From Oscillochloris sp. ZM17-4 (GTDB taxonomy: Bacteria; Chloroflexota; Chloroflexia; Chloroflexales; Chloroflexaceae): DNA of 36,419 bases. The notes under the pieces were generated by a model. The model did no database searches. It saw only the letters and a program-made list of their open reading frames with translations, and had not been told where the DNA came from. The stretch is taken from NCBI RefSeq assembly GCF_019599295.1, contig NZ_JAIEWN010000018.1, positions 1 through 36,419 of the forward strand, written 5' to 3'. This document shows positions 10,264 through 18,608 of this stretch, in pieces. The translations under genes were made by a program, and so were the position numbers. The first letter of the stretch is position 1. Every line of letters starts with the position of its first letter.

Positions 10264-12005
10264 GACTCCACAATCGGCCCCAGCGCCAGGGCCGGGACGA
10301 AGGCCAGCACGCCGACGATGATCACCACGCCGATCAGCAGGGCCACAAAGAGCGGCGTGTGGGTCGGCAGGGTGCCCGGCCCAACCGGCACAGCCTTCTT
10401 GGCGGCCAGCGAGCCGGCGACGGCGAGCACGGGCAGCATCAGCCAGAAGCGCGCGATCAGCATGACAAGGCCGCCGACGACGTTGTAGAAGGGGTTGTTG
10501 GCGCCCAGGCCGGCGAAGGCCGAGCCGTTGTTGTTGCCCATCGAGGCGAAGGCATAGAGCACCTCGCTGAAGCCGTGGGCGCCGGGGTTGTAGATGCTGG
10601 TGTAGCCCACGCCCGGGTCATAGAGCGCGCCCCGGCCCCAGGGCGTGGCCACCGCCAGGGCCGCGCCGCCGAGCACCACGGCGCAGGGGATGAGGATGAC
10701 CAGCGCGGCCATCTTCATCTCGAAGGCCTCGATCTTCTTGCCCAGGTACTCCGGGGTGCGCCCGACCATCAGGCCGGCGATGAAGACGGCGATGATCGCG
10801 AAGGCCAGCATGCCGTAGAGCCCGGAGCCCACCCCGCCGAAGATCACCTCGCCCAGCAGCATCAGGAACATCGGCACCAGCCCGCCCAGGGGCGTGTAGC
10901 TGTCGTGCATGCTGTTGACCGAGCCGTTCGAGGCGGCGGTGGTGGCGGCGGCCCACATGGCCGAGCCGACCACGCCGAAGCGCAGCTCTTTGCCCTCCAT
11001 ATTCCCGCCGGGCTGCGCGTCGCTCGCCGCCAGGTCCACCCCCTGGGCGGCCAGCTGCGGCGTGCCGGCCTGCTCCTGGGCCACCCCAACAACCAGCAGC
11101 GGCACAAAGACGATCAGCATGGCCGCGAGCAGCGCCCGGCCCTGGCGGGCGTCGCCGACCAGCGCGCCGAAGGTGGTGCAGAGGGCCGCCGGGATGAGCA
11201 GGATGGCCAGCAGCTCAAGGAAGTTCGACAGCGGCGTGGGGTTCTCGAAGGGGTGCGCCGAGTTGACGTTAAAGAAGCCGCCGCCGTTCGTGCCCAGCTG
11301 CTTGATCGCTACCTGCGAGGCCGCCGGCCCCATCGGCAGCACCTGCGCCGTCACCGGGCCGCCGTCGACGCCGGTGGTGGCCTGGAGCATCGGCGCATCC
11401 ACATAGGGGCCAAACGTCTGCACGACGCCCTGCGAGACCAGCGCGAGGGCCAGCAGCAGGGACAGCGGCAGCAGAATGTAGAGCGTCGTGCGGGTCAGAT
11501 CGACCCAGAAGTTGCCGATCGTCGCCGTGGTGCGTCGCGCGATGCCGCGGATCAGCGCGGCGACCACGGCCATGCCCGAGGCGGCCGAGACGAAGTTCTG
11601 CACGCTCAGGCCGAGCATCTGGCTGAGGTAGCTCATCGTCGCCTCGCCGCTATAGCCCTGCCAGTTCGTGTTGGTGGCGAAGGATGCCGCCGTGTTGAAG
11701 GCGGAGTCGGGGGCGACGGCGGCGAGGCCGGCCGGGTTGAGCGGCAGCGCGGCCTGGAGCCGCTGGAGCGCGTACACCACGAGCATGCCCAGCCCGCTGA
11801 AGAGCAGCATCGCGAGCGCGTACTGCCGCCACCCCTGCTCCGCGCTGGCGCCCTCGCCAAAGAGCCGGTAGAGCGGGCGCTCCACGAAGGCCAGAAAGGT
11901 GGCGCGGCCCGCGTAGACGCGGGCCATGTACCGGCCCAGCGGCATGGAGAGGGCCAGCAGGACGACCATGTACACGACAATCTGGAGCCATCCGTTGGCA
12001 GTCAT
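10260..12005 (-). CDS. kdpA: Potassium-transporting ATPase subunit KdpA
   Basis: This 581-residue polytopic membrane protein is the K+-binding and channel-like subunit, related to KtrB/TrkH. Filter-region motifs of the family are visible: [39 protein letters not shown], and [18 protein letters not shown]. The N-terminus [20 protein letters not shown] is typical, with [10 protein letters not shown] after the first helix. The ATG at 12005 overlaps the kdpF stop (TGATG), so the two are translationally coupled. The stop lies within a palindrome arm. The length is close to the family norm (557 in E. coli). Confidence 0.96.
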   Translation of the reverse strand: MTANGWLQIVVYMVVLLALSMPLGRYMARVYAGRATFLAFVERPLYRLFGEGASAEQGWRQYALAMLLFSGLGMLVVYALQRLQAALPLNPAGLAAVAPDSAFNTAASFATNTNWQGYSGEATMSYLSQMLGLSVQNFVSAASGMAVVAALIRGIARRTTATIGNFWVDLTRTTLYILLPLSLLLALALVSQGVVQTFGPYVDAPMLQATTGVDGGPVTAQVLPMGPAASQVAIKQLGTNGGGFFNVNSAHPFENPTPLSNFLELLAILLIPAALCTTFGALVGDARQGRALLAAMLIVFVPLLVVGVAQEQAGTPQLAAQGVDLAASDAQPGGNMEGKELRFGVVGSAMWAAATTAASNGSVNSMHDSYTPLGGLVPMFLMLLGEVIFGGVGSGLYGMLAFAIIAVFIAGLMVGRTPEYLGKKIEAFEMKMAALVILIPCAVVLGGAALAVATPWGRGALYDPGVGYTSIYNPGAHGFSEVLYAFASMGNNNGSAFAGLGANNPFYNVVGGLVMLIARFWLMLPVLAVAGSLAAKKAVPVGPGTLPTHTPLFVALLIGVVIIVGVLAFVPALALGPIVES

Positions 12006-12094
12006 CAGAAGCGCTCCGGGTGTAGCAAGGCGACAAACAGGTAGACGATCAGCCCGAGGGCGAGCAGGCCGCCAAGAAGATAGAGCAGGCTCAT
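12005..12094 (-). CDS. kdpF: KdpF, small membrane subunit of the K+ pump
   Basis: This is a 29-residue single-helix protein, [20 protein letters not shown] followed by VALLHPERF. The C-terminal HPERF and the length are the KdpF pattern. It stabilises the KdpFABC complex in the membrane. The ATG at 12094 has GGGGGAGG four bases upstream and overlaps the stop of the preceding small ORF (CTATGAGC). The stop overlaps the kdpA start by one base. A longer in-frame reading from 12214 is rejected, because it lacks a ribosome site and would fuse a basic leader to the helix. Confidence 0.93.
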   Translation of the reverse strand: MSLLYLLGGLLALGLIVYLFVALLHPERF

Positions 12095-12189
12095 AGCGCC
12101 TCCCCCATCAGGCGTGCGATCAGCTCGACCATGCCCCATGACATGGCGAAGAAGAGCAGCGATAGCCCGACAAAGAATAGATCTCCCAT
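12091..12189 (-). CDS. Small single-helix membrane protein at the head of the kdp operon
   Basis: This is a 32-residue ORF starting [20 protein letters not shown] and ending [12 protein letters not shown], with one hydrophobic helix followed by a short amphipathic tail. ATG 12189 is seven bases after AAGGAGG; an ATG at 12195 is too close to that site. Its stop overlaps the kdpF ATG (ATGA), which argues for real, coupled translation. Small ORFs of this kind occur upstream of kdpF in other genomes as I recall them, usually unnamed. It may be an additional Kdp subunit or a leader peptide. It is too short for most ORF callers. Confidence 0.72.
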   Translation of the reverse strand: MGDLFFVGLSLLFFAMSWGMVELIARLMGEAL

Positions 12190-12213
12190 CACCATGCCTC
12201 CTTAATGCCGACA

Positions 12214-12250
12214 CCTCAGTGCCTCAGTGGCTCAAGCGTTTTGCTCAGTG
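12214..12250. repeat. CCTCAGTG octamer repeats upstream of kdp
   Basis: Two adjacent CCTCAGTG units (12214-12229), a decayed one, and GCTCAGTG (12243-12250) lie in the kdp leader region. The same octamer is found mirrored at 19052-19186. I see no convincing -35/-10 pair for the kdp operon in the rest of this 238-base divergent gap (12190-12427). Confidence 0.6.
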
Positions 12251-12427
12251 CTCTATTGAAGCAGGCCGGGCGTTAACGCGGCGTAGAAGATCTGGGCCGG
12301 GATGTAAAGGCCTTGTAAAAACTGCGCCGCGATTCGGCACGCGCGCCCGAATGATGGCAGAATCTGACCTGTATGACAGTGTAGAATAGAGCCAAGCGTC
12401 GACCATTTGTGCGAAAGGAGCCCCTCG

Positions 12428-12928
12428 ATGTCCGAGGCCCAACACCTGGCCACAGCGCTCACCGCCTACTTCAACAGCGACAAGCTGATCGCCTTCGCCC
12501 CCTTCAGCCTGGCCACCGACGGCCTGACGGCGGCCCAGGCCGCCCACGCGCCCGCCGAGCGCTTCAACAGCGTCTGGGCGGTGGTCAACCACGTCTGGTT
12601 CTGGAACGAGGTGCCGCTGCGCATGCTGCGCGGCGAGGCCGTCGAGCCCAAGGATCTCGGCGCGGAGGACTGGTCGGGCTGGCCGGGGATCGGCGACCCG
12701 GCCGACGAGGCGGCCTGGCAGGCGGCCCGCCGGCGCTGCCTGGACGCCAACGCCGCCTTCGCCGCCTTCGTGGCCGAGATGGACGCGGCCGCCCTTGAGC
12801 GCGAGGTGGCCCCCGGCTGGGGCCCGGCCCACGGGATCATCCAGGGCATGATCAGCCACAACAGCTACCACACCAACGAGGTGATCTCGGTGCGCCACAT
12901 GCAGGGGCTCTGGCTGGAAAGAACATAG
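12428..12928 (+). CDS. DinB-like (YfiT/DinB four-helix) protein
   Basis: This 166-residue protein has the DinB superfamily layout, a four-helix bundle that usually binds a metal with three histidines. The candidates are H55 (in AVVNHVWFW), H144 and H148 (in ISHNSYHTNEV), the typical HxxxH near the C-terminus. Members include thiol transferases (bacillithiol- or mycothiol-dependent) and damage-inducible proteins. The substrate cannot be told here. ATG 12428 has AAAGGAG seven bases upstream. It is divergent from the kdp operon. Confidence 0.85.
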   Translation: MSEAQHLATALTAYFNSDKLIAFAPFSLATDGLTAAQAAHAPAERFNSVWAVVNHVWFWNEVPLRMLRGEAVEPKDLGAEDWSGWPGIGDPADEAAWQAARRRCLDANAAFAAFVAEMDAAALEREVAPGWGPAHGIIQGMISHNSYHTNEVISVRHMQGLWLERT

Positions 12929-13031
12929 GGGGCGTGGGGGCGGCGTGGGCGTGCGGTGCCACGTGGCTTCGGGGGTTGATCGTAGTGCTACAATATGTGT
13001 AGCTGCGATTTTATCTCAGAAGAGGTTTGTG

Positions 13032-13742
13032 ATGCGCCGCTCACCACTCCTGCCCATCGCGATTCTCATCCTGCTTGCTGCATCCACACTGCCAGCCACT
13101 GGTGCGCAACCGACGTCCGATATCTACCTCCCACTAGTCGTTAACCCAGTGGCGAACCTTGAGGTGGTGATCACCGCCGCTAACTACGCCTGTGATGACG
13201 ACCACCCTTGTATGTCCTACCCAGGCTACATATATGTGATCGGCTATGTGCGCAACCTCACCGACGCGCCGCTCTATAATGTCGTGCTGGTGACGGAGGA
13301 GACGAACGAATTTATGTGCTGGGGAGGTAATAGCTCCCACTTCATAGTGAAGATTATCCCCGAACTCACCGCGGTGCTCCCCGGCCAGATCAACCCCTTC
13401 GCCTACGGCCATGCCGTAGGCAAGTCCTGCGATTCGTTCAACCCGGTTAGTCTCTGGGGTGGCAGCACGTACTCCCCCGATGGGCTGAGCTACTACCCGC
13501 TCACCGTGATGAGCTGGCAGCACGACAGCCAAGGGCAGGTGAGCGGGACGGTGCGCAACGACAGCGGCCACACGCTGACCAAGCTCCGCGTGGCGATTCA
13601 GCACACTACAAGTTACGAGACGCCCTCTGTGGAAGTGGCAGCCGACACCCTTGCACCCGGAGCCAGCACAAGCTTCAGCGCAAGCGACATAACAAAGAGC
13701 GGGACGGTCATGGTTGTCGGCCAGGGCACCGCCGCGCCGTGA
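13032..13742 (+). CDS. Secreted protein with signal peptide and FxLYD-like domain
   Basis: This 236-residue exported protein starts MRRSPLLPIAILILLAAST and has a likely cleavage after ATGA or nearby, then YLPLVVNP, a short motif often seen just after the signal peptide in secreted proteins of Chloroflexia. The rest is beta-rich. GQVSGTVRNDSGHTLTKLRV resembles the FxLYD-type extracellular domain, and an earlier stretch (YIYVIGYVRNLTDAPLYNVV) looks like a second copy of the same fold. There are six cysteines in the middle. I chose ATG 13032 with AGAGG upstream. The role is unknown. Base composition is lower in GC than its neighbours. Confidence 0.7.
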   Translation: MRRSPLLPIAILILLAASTLPATGAQPTSDIYLPLVVNPVANLEVVITAANYACDDDHPCMSYPGYIYVIGYVRNLTDAPLYNVVLVTEETNEFMCWGGNSSHFIVKIIPELTAVLPGQINPFAYGHAVGKSCDSFNPVSLWGGSTYSPDGLSYYPLTVMSWQHDSQGQVSGTVRNDSGHTLTKLRVAIQHTTSYETPSVEVAADTLAPGASTSFSASDITKSGTVMVVGQGTAAP

Positions 13743-13769
13743 TCTAGAGCGCAGCCCCGCTAGCGGCGA

Positions 13770-13778
13770 TGGTATAAT
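13770..13778 (+). promoter_or_regulatory. Extended -10 (TGGTATAAT) just before dus
   Basis: A perfect extended -10 (TGnTATAAT) ends eight bases before the dus ATG at 13786. Transcription from it would start at or next to the ATG, giving a leaderless message. No Shine-Dalgarno is present between the two. A good -35 is not seen, as is usual with extended -10 promoters. Confidence 0.65.
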
Positions 13779-13785
13779 GTGAGTT

Positions 13786-14811
13786 ATGACGATAACCTTC
13801 GAAGAGATACAGCAGCTCCCCGACACCTACGATGTCGGCGATATTCGGGTCAACCCGAACATTATCCTGGCCCCGATGGCCGGGGTGACAGACACGGTCT
13901 TCCGGCGGATCATCCTGGGGCTGGGCGGCTGCGGCCTGGTCAGCACCGAGATGACCAACGCCGCCAGCGTCAGCCCGAAGGCGCTCAAGCGCCACCACCT
14001 GCTCGACTTCTACCCCGAGGAGCGCCCGCTCACGATGCAGCTCAGCGGCAACGAGCCGGATCTGGTCGCGGCGGCGGCGGCCAACGTCGAGCAGCTGGGC
14101 GCGGACATCATCGACATCAACTGCGGCTGCCCCTCGCCGAAGGTGACGGGCGGCGGCCACGGCTCGGCCCTGCTGAAGGATCTGCCCAAGCTGGGGCAGC
14201 TGCTGCGCGCCGTGCGGGCCGCCGTGAGCGTCCCGGTGACGCTGAAGTTCCGCGCCGGCTGGGACGAGGCCCGCCTGAACTATGTCGAGACGGCCAAGAT
14301 CGCCGAGGACGCCGGGATCAACGCCCTGGCCCTGCACCCGCGCACCAAGGAGCAGGCCTACAAGGGCAGCGCCGACTGGCGGCGGGTGGCCGCGGTCAAG
14401 GCGGCCGTGGGCATCCCGGTGATCGGCAGCGGCGATGTCACCGACGCCGCCGACGCCCTGGCCCGCCTGCGCGACAGCGGGGCCGACGGGGTGATGATCG
14501 GGCGCGGGGCCATGGAGAACCCCTGGATCTTCCTCCAGATCGCCCAGCTGCGCCGGGGCGAGCCGGTCTTCGAGCCGACCCCGGCCGACAAGCTGGCCTT
14601 CCTCAACCAGTACTTCGACATGTGCCTCGCCGAGATGCCCGAGCGCCTGGCGCTGAACAAGCTCAAGCAGCTGATCGGCCAGTTCTCCGTCGGCCTGCCC
14701 GGCTCCGCCACCATGCGCGCGGGCGTCCACCGCAGCAACGGCGCGGCCTACGCCCGCACCGAGCTTGAGCTATTCTTCGCGCCCTACATGGCCACCTCGC
14801 TGGCCATGTAG
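13786..14811 (+). CDS. dus: tRNA-dihydrouridine synthase (Dus/NifR3 family)
   Basis: This 341-residue FMN enzyme reduces uridine to dihydrouridine in tRNA, using NADPH. The TIM-barrel N-terminus reads NIILAPMAGVTDTVFRRI, the active-site segment is DINCGCPSPKVTGGGHGSAL with the catalytic Cys expected at about residue 115, and the phosphate-binding segments are VIGSGDVTDAADA and DGVMIGRGAMENPWIF. The C-terminal helical domain contains KLKQLIGQFS. It is closest in pattern to DusB/NifR3, but I do not assign the subtype. It appears to be translated leaderless. The stop TAG begins a small hairpin. Confidence 0.94.
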   Translation: MTITFEEIQQLPDTYDVGDIRVNPNIILAPMAGVTDTVFRRIILGLGGCGLVSTEMTNAASVSPKALKRHHLLDFYPEERPLTMQLSGNEPDLVAAAAANVEQLGADIIDINCGCPSPKVTGGGHGSALLKDLPKLGQLLRAVRAAVSVPVTLKFRAGWDEARLNYVETAKIAEDAGINALALHPRTKEQAYKGSADWRRVAAVKAAVGIPVIGSGDVTDAADALARLRDSGADGVMIGRGAMENPWIFLQIAQLRRGEPVFEPTPADKLAFLNQYFDMCLAEMPERLALNKLKQLIGQFSVGLPGSATMRAGVHRSNGAAYARTELELFFAPYMATSLAM

Positions 14812-14884
14812 GGCTGTCGCCCTAAAACCCAGATCTCTGTGGTTGAAATCGCCAGCTTCGCTGGCGATTTCAACCACAGAGATC
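14809..14884. repeat. Hairpin at the dus stop plus 25-bp palindrome
   Basis: TAGGGC/GCCCTA (14809-14824) forms a short hairpin that includes the dus stop codon and is followed by AAAA. Then GATCTCTGTGGTTGAAATCG plus five bases (14832-14856) pairs perfectly with 14860-14884 around TTC. Either could end dus transcription. Confidence 0.8.
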
Positions 14885-14930
14885 ATTCATTCTGGGGGCC
14901 GCAGACCCCAACCCCTTGCCGGAGGCACGC

Positions 14931-16112
14931 ATGCAGATCGACGCAATCAGCGCGGCATACATCGGCCTGGCCTTCTCCATCGAGCAGCACATCGAGGGGT
15001 TTGTGGACGCCTACTTCGGCCCGCCGGAGCTGAAGTCCCACGTAAAGCACCGCGAGCCGGCCGCGATCGTGGCCGACCTGGCCGATCTGCGCGCCGAGGT
15101 GCGGGGCGGCGGCTACCCGCAGCAGCGCAAGGACTACCTGGAGGCTCAGCTGCGCGGCATGGAGACGACGGCGCGGCGGCTGGCCGGCGAGACGATCGGC
15201 TACCGCGATGAGGTGCGGGCCTGCTTTGACATCGAGCCCGCCCACACGCCTGAGGCCGCCTTCGAGGCGGCCAACGCCGAGCTTGAGACGCTGCTGCCGG
15301 GAAAGGGCAGCCTGGCCGAGCGGCTAGAGCTCTGGCGGCGCAGCTTTGTGGTGTCGCCCGAGGTGGCCGAGCTGATGATCGCCGTGATCGCCGCCGAGGC
15401 CCGCGCCCGCACCAGCACCGAGCTGATCGCCATGCCCGAGGGCGACTCGGTCGAGTTCGCCCTGGTCAGCGACAAGCCCTGGAGCGGCTACAACTGGTAC
15501 CTGGGCGGCGGCCGCTCGCTGGTCGAGATCAACACCGACCTGCCGATCCGCGCGAGTGGGCTGCTCGACCTCGTCTGCCACGAGGCCTACCCCGGCCACC
15601 ACGCCGAGCACGCCCTCAAGGAGCAGCGGCTCTACCGCGAGCGCGGCTGGGGCGAGCAGGCCATCCAGCTGATCAATGTGCCCGAGTGCGTGATCTCCGA
15701 GGGCATCGCCACCCTGGCCGCCGATATGATCTTCGGCGACGAGGCCTACGCCTGGGCCGCCCAGCAGATCTACCCGCTGGGCGGGATCGTCGGCGACCCC
15801 GAGCGCGAGGCGCGGATCGCCAAGGCCCAGTGGAGCCTGCGCGCGCTCAGCGGCAACGCGGCCCTGCTGCTCCACGAGCAGGGCGCCGACCCGGAGGATG
15901 TCGTGCAGTACATTATGCGCTATGGGCTGCGCAGCGAGCGCGAGGCCCGCCAGAGCCTGCGCTTCATCAGCACGCCGCTCTGGCGCACCTACACTTTCAC
16001 CTACTTCGTCGGCCGCGACCTGCTCGGCCGCTGGATCGCCCAGGGCGACCGGGTCGGGCGGTTCCGGCAGCTGCTCACCGAGCAGGTGTGCCCTTCTATG
16101 CTCGCCGCGTAA
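14931..16112 (+). CDS. DUF885-like zinc metallopeptidase
   Basis: This is a 393-residue predicted peptidase. The core CHEAYPGHHAEH (H217, E218, H223/H224) matches the HExxPGHH signature of DUF885 and related gluzincin-like enzymes. A downstream Glu (E257 in CVISEGIATLAADM) is the likely third zinc ligand. It lacks a signal peptide, so it is cytoplasmic. It is shorter than typical DUF885 proteins (about 550-600 residues), having lost much of the N-terminal region. ATG 14931 has GGAGG six bases upstream. The stop TAA begins the GTAAGGG arm of the next palindrome. The substrate is unknown. Confidence 0.78.
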   Translation: MQIDAISAAYIGLAFSIEQHIEGFVDAYFGPPELKSHVKHREPAAIVADLADLRAEVRGGGYPQQRKDYLEAQLRGMETTARRLAGETIGYRDEVRACFDIEPAHTPEAAFEAANAELETLLPGKGSLAERLELWRRSFVVSPEVAELMIAVIAAEARARTSTELIAMPEGDSVEFALVSDKPWSGYNWYLGGGRSLVEINTDLPIRASGLLDLVCHEAYPGHHAEHALKEQRLYRERGWGEQAIQLINVPECVISEGIATLAADMIFGDEAYAWAAQQIYPLGGIVGDPEREARIAKAQWSLRALSGNAALLLHEQGADPEDVVQYIMRYGLRSEREARQSLRFISTPLWRTYTFTYFVGRDLLGRWIAQGDRVGRFRQLLTEQVCPSMLAA

Positions 16113-16174
16113 GGGCGCAGCAGGGGCACGCGCTGGCGCAGCTCGCTGCGCCAGCGCGTGCCCCTGCTGCGCCC
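16113..16174. repeat. Perfect 30-bp palindrome, GCGCAGCAG class
   Basis: 16113-16142 pairs exactly with 16145-16174. The outer GGGCGCAGCAG is shared with other junctions, and the core (GGGCACGCGCTGGCGCAGC) is not. The TAA of the metallopeptidase gene (16110-16112) is continuous with the left arm as GTAAGGG. Confidence 0.9.
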
Positions 16175-16189
16175 CTGCGAGATCTCCCT

Positions 16190-16711
16190 ATGCACGACGG
16201 CTACATCTTCACGATCGGCATCTGCGGCAGCGCCAGCGACAGCGGGCTGGCCCCGGCGTGCCTGGACACGATGCTGGCGGCGCTGCCCCCGGTCAAGCGG
16301 GCGGCCCTGCTCGGCGAGGTGCTGCTCTTTACGGGCGCGCCTGACCTGGACGACCCCATGCGCGACCCGATCCGCGCCGACATCGCCGACGCCGAGCTGC
16401 TGCTGATCGTCACGCCGCTGCTCGGCGGCGGCCTGCCGGCCCGCCTGCGCGGCCTGGCCCGCGCCGTGGCGGCTTCGCCGCCGCCGGCCCGCCAGCGATT
16501 CGTCGCACTGGCGGCGGTGGGGCCGCGCGATGATGCCGCCCTCGCGCCGCTGCGCCGCCTCTGCGCCGCCGCCGGGGCCGAGATCGTCGGCGAGCTGTGG
16601 GTGGATGACGGCGCGCAGTTGGGCGATGCGGATCGAGGGCGACTGGAGGAGCTGGCCCGCGCCGCCTACGCCCGGGCGCGCACCGTAGCGCCCGAGGCGC
16701 TGCCCCGATGA
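16190..16711 (+). CDS. Flavodoxin-like / NAD(P)H-dependent FMN reductase-like protein
   Basis: This 173-residue protein is possibly an alpha/beta flavodoxin fold. It opens YIFTIGICGSASDSGLA, where GSASDSG takes the place of the GS(x)R phosphate loop of NADPH-dependent FMN reductases. It continues with ADAELLLIVTPLLGGGLPAR, like the TPxY..s.P.. segment in that family. The usual tyrosine is absent, so FMN binding is uncertain. The Shine-Dalgarno is weak. Its stop overlaps the start of the acyltransferase (ATGA), so the two are coupled. Confidence 0.5.
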   Translation: MHDGYIFTIGICGSASDSGLAPACLDTMLAALPPVKRAALLGEVLLFTGAPDLDDPMRDPIRADIADAELLLIVTPLLGGGLPARLRGLARAVAASPPPARQRFVALAAVGPRDDAALAPLRRLCAAAGAEIVGELWVDDGAQLGDADRGRLEELARAAYARARTVAPEALPR

Positions 16712-17472
16712 GCGATCGCCCCCCCCGCCCGGCCATCCCGGCCGCCAAAAGCGCCCTCGGCGACGAGCTGCTCTACCTGCTCTTCGCCCGCCGCGCGCTG
16801 CGGCGCAGCTTCGACCACGTCTGGATGCAGAGCGTCGGCCCGCTGCCCGCCCGCGGCCAGGGGCCGTTCATCTTCTACCTGACCCACACGAGCTGGTGGG
16901 ACGCCTACATGCTGATGGTGATCCACCGGCTGGCCCTGGGGCGGCCCTTCGACAGCTATGTGATGCAGGAGGAGCGCCAGCTGCGGGCCTACCGCTTCTT
17001 CACCTGGTGCGGCGCCTTCTCGATCAACCGGCGCGACCCGCAGGATGTGGAGCGATCGCTCCAGTACGCGGCGGGCCTGCTGCGCGGCCGGCGCGACCGG
17101 GCGCTCTACATCTTCCCGCAGGGCCGGATCGTGCCGAGCGACCGGCGGCCCCTCACGACCTACCCCGGCGTGGCCCGTATCGTCGCCCTGGCCGGCGAGG
17201 TGACGCTCTGCCCGATCGCGATGCGCTACGAGTTTCTGGGCGAGCAGTGGCCCCACGCCTTCATGCGGGTCGGCCCGGCCCACAGGCCGGCGGACCCGGC
17301 CGACATCGAGGGCACCCTGGCCGAGATCACTGCGGGGCTGACCGAGGCATCAGACGCCCTGCGCGACGATGTGGTCGGCGGGCGCCGCGACCGATTCCGG
17401 CCGCTGCTGCGCGGCCCGCTCGGTATCGATAAGCGCTTCGACCAGTTCCTGCGGATGTTCCGCCGGGCATAG
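16708..17472 (+). CDS. PlsC-like 1-acyl-glycerol-3-phosphate acyltransferase
   Basis: This 254-residue acyltransferase has the lysophospholipid acyltransferase fold. It carries HTSWWD (H60...D65, the catalytic HX4D box), FSINRRDPQD and FPQGRIVPSDRRP (acyl-acceptor binding, the counterpart of FPEGTR). It would transfer an acyl chain to a lipid hydroxyl. It lies next to cruF, so an acceptor in carotenoid glycoside synthesis is possible, but this is inference. ATG 16708 overlaps the previous stop. Its own TAG starts the AGGGACGCAG repeat arm, which it shares with the convergent cruF gene. Confidence 0.82.
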   Translation: MSDRPPRPAIPAAKSALGDELLYLLFARRALRRSFDHVWMQSVGPLPARGQGPFIFYLTHTSWWDAYMLMVIHRLALGRPFDSYVMQEERQLRAYRFFTWCGAFSINRRDPQDVERSLQYAAGLLRGRRDRALYIFPQGRIVPSDRRPLTTYPGVARIVALAGEVTLCPIAMRYEFLGEQWPHAFMRVGPAHRPADPADIEGTLAEITAGLTEASDALRDDVVGGRRDRFRPLLRGPLGIDKRFDQFLRMFRRA

Positions 17473-17505
17473 GGACGCAGCGCGCTGCATCCCTGCGTGT
17501 CCCTA
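17471..17505. repeat. Imperfect palindrome between convergent stops
   Basis: AGGGACGCAG (17471-17480) faces CTGCGTGTCCCT (17493-17504) with a two-base bulge, and GCAGCGCGCTGC sits inside. The outer ends supply the TAG stops of both the acyltransferase (plus) and cruF (minus). It is a plausible bidirectional terminator. Confidence 0.6.
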
Positions 17506-18372
17506 CGCCCCGCCGACCCCCTCGCCAATTCGGCCGCGCAAGATACGCACCGCGTGTGGCAGCAGGCGCCAGCCCAGGAAGAGCAGGATCAGCCCCCCGA
17601 TCGCGGCAGCCATCCCCTGGCCGCGGGCCATATTCACCAGCACAAACATCGTCAGGTTCGTCAGGTAGAGCGTGAGCGGCAGCCAGGGCCAGAAGGTGTG
17701 CGCCTGCGGGCGTGGCCGCTGGTGCCTGCGGGCGATGGCGGCAGCGCGGCGGCGGTTCAGCAGCACCAGCACCAGGATCACGCTGGTGACCCACCAGGCC
17801 GCGAAGTTGCTCGTCGGGATGCCGTAGTAGGTGCTGTGCCCGCTATCGCTCCAGACCCAGTAGTGGTTAATATTCACCGCGAAGGGCTCGATCGTGACGT
17901 CGAGCAGGAGGGCCAGCGAGGCCGCCGTGAGCACCTTGGTGACGCTCACCCGCGAGTCGGGCGAGCGCCCGGCCTGCTCAAGCACACGCTCGCTGGTGCC
18001 GACGGCGGCGCCCACGATCAGCAGCCAGGCGCAGGGGATCGCCAGGGGCACCACGCCGAAGATCTTTGGCTGGAGGACGTCCGTGTAGGTGTAGGTGCCG
18101 AAGGGGAAGCCGGTCGTCGCGCCAATATGCTCGACCAGCCAGGCCAGGAACACAATCAGCGCCGAGGCGACGACGCCCCAGCGCGCATAGTTGATGCTCA
18201 GCCAGACTCCCATGAGCGTGCCCTGGATGATCAGGAGCGCCCCGCCCATCCATGTGGCCCATACAGGCACACGGTCGAGCGCGACGAGGATGATCGATCC
18301 GGGGTACAGGAAGATGTAGACTCCGAACAGGGCGACGGATACGAGGGCCAGGCGAGACGACATCTGCTGCAT
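17503..18372 (-). CDS. cruF: CruF-type carotenoid biosynthesis protein (1',2'-hydratase family)
   Basis: This 289-residue membrane protein of the CruF/DUF422 family has about seven to eight hydrophobic segments. The family hallmark EHIGATTGFPFGTYTYTDVL is followed by KIFGVVPLAIPCAWLLI, and later by LDVTIEPFAVNINHYWVW. CruF hydrates the psi end of carotenoids at C-1',2', a step towards hydroxylated or glycosylated carotenoids. The start is ATG 18372 or the ATG at 18363. It has a perfect consensus promoter about 45 bases upstream and is transcribed alone, convergent with an acyltransferase. Confidence 0.85.
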   Translation of the reverse strand: MQQMSSRLALVSVALFGVYIFLYPGSIILVALDRVPVWATWMGGALLIIQGTLMGVWLSINYARWGVVASALIVFLAWLVEHIGATTGFPFGTYTYTDVLQPKIFGVVPLAIPCAWLLIVGAAVGTSERVLEQAGRSPDSRVSVTKVLTAASLALLLDVTIEPFAVNINHYWVWSDSGHSTYYGIPTSNFAAWWVTSVILVLVLLNRRRAAAIARRHQRPRPQAHTFWPWLPLTLYLTNLTMFVLVNMARGQGMAAAIGGLILLFLGWRLLPHAVRILRGRIGEGVGGA

Positions 18373-18419
18373 GGTTAGGCAATCCTAGATTATATGAAAG
18401 GTTTGTAGTATCACATTTC

Positions 18420-18448
18420 ATTATAGAATCGGCTTTAGAGCCTGTCAA
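18420..18448 (-). promoter_or_regulatory. Perfect consensus promoter of cruF
   Basis: Reading the minus strand, TTGACA (18448-18443), exactly 17 bases, then TATAAT (18425-18420). All 12 bases match the housekeeping sigma consensus. The predicted transcription start is near 18413, giving a leader of about 40 bases before ATG 18372. Confidence 0.88.
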
Positions 18449-18484
18449 AGCGACCTGCCACCCCTCCCCTAACAAAAATTTTAC

Positions 18485-18514
18485 TTGCAGTCACAGATTA
18501 TCGTGTGGTATGAT
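18485..18514 (+). promoter_or_regulatory. Promoter candidate for the receiver-domain gene
   Basis: TTGCAG and TATGAT are separated by 18 bases, divergent from the cruF promoter. It lies about 95 bases upstream of the first ATG of the receiver gene. The AT-rich 236-base gap holds these two promoters and nothing else I recognise. Confidence 0.55.
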
Positions 18515-18608
18515 AGATCTCCATCGCAGCAACAGCCATACCTAATTCGTAAACTCATCCCGATTGTCCACCTCGCGCACATCCGTATCGGCGCAGGGCA
18601 GGCGATAG

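Noticed and set aside
10359-12044. 561-residue open frame opposite kdpA
   Set aside because: It is an antisense shadow in GC-rich DNA; the translation is rich in Gly, His, Gln and Asp with no domain.
12190-12427. KdpE operator or kdp promoter
   Set aside because: I could not find a convincing -35/-10 pair or operator, so none is listed.
12945-13031. N-terminal extension of the secreted protein
   Set aside because: The signal peptide starts at 13032 with a ribosome site; the upstream part is not signal-like.
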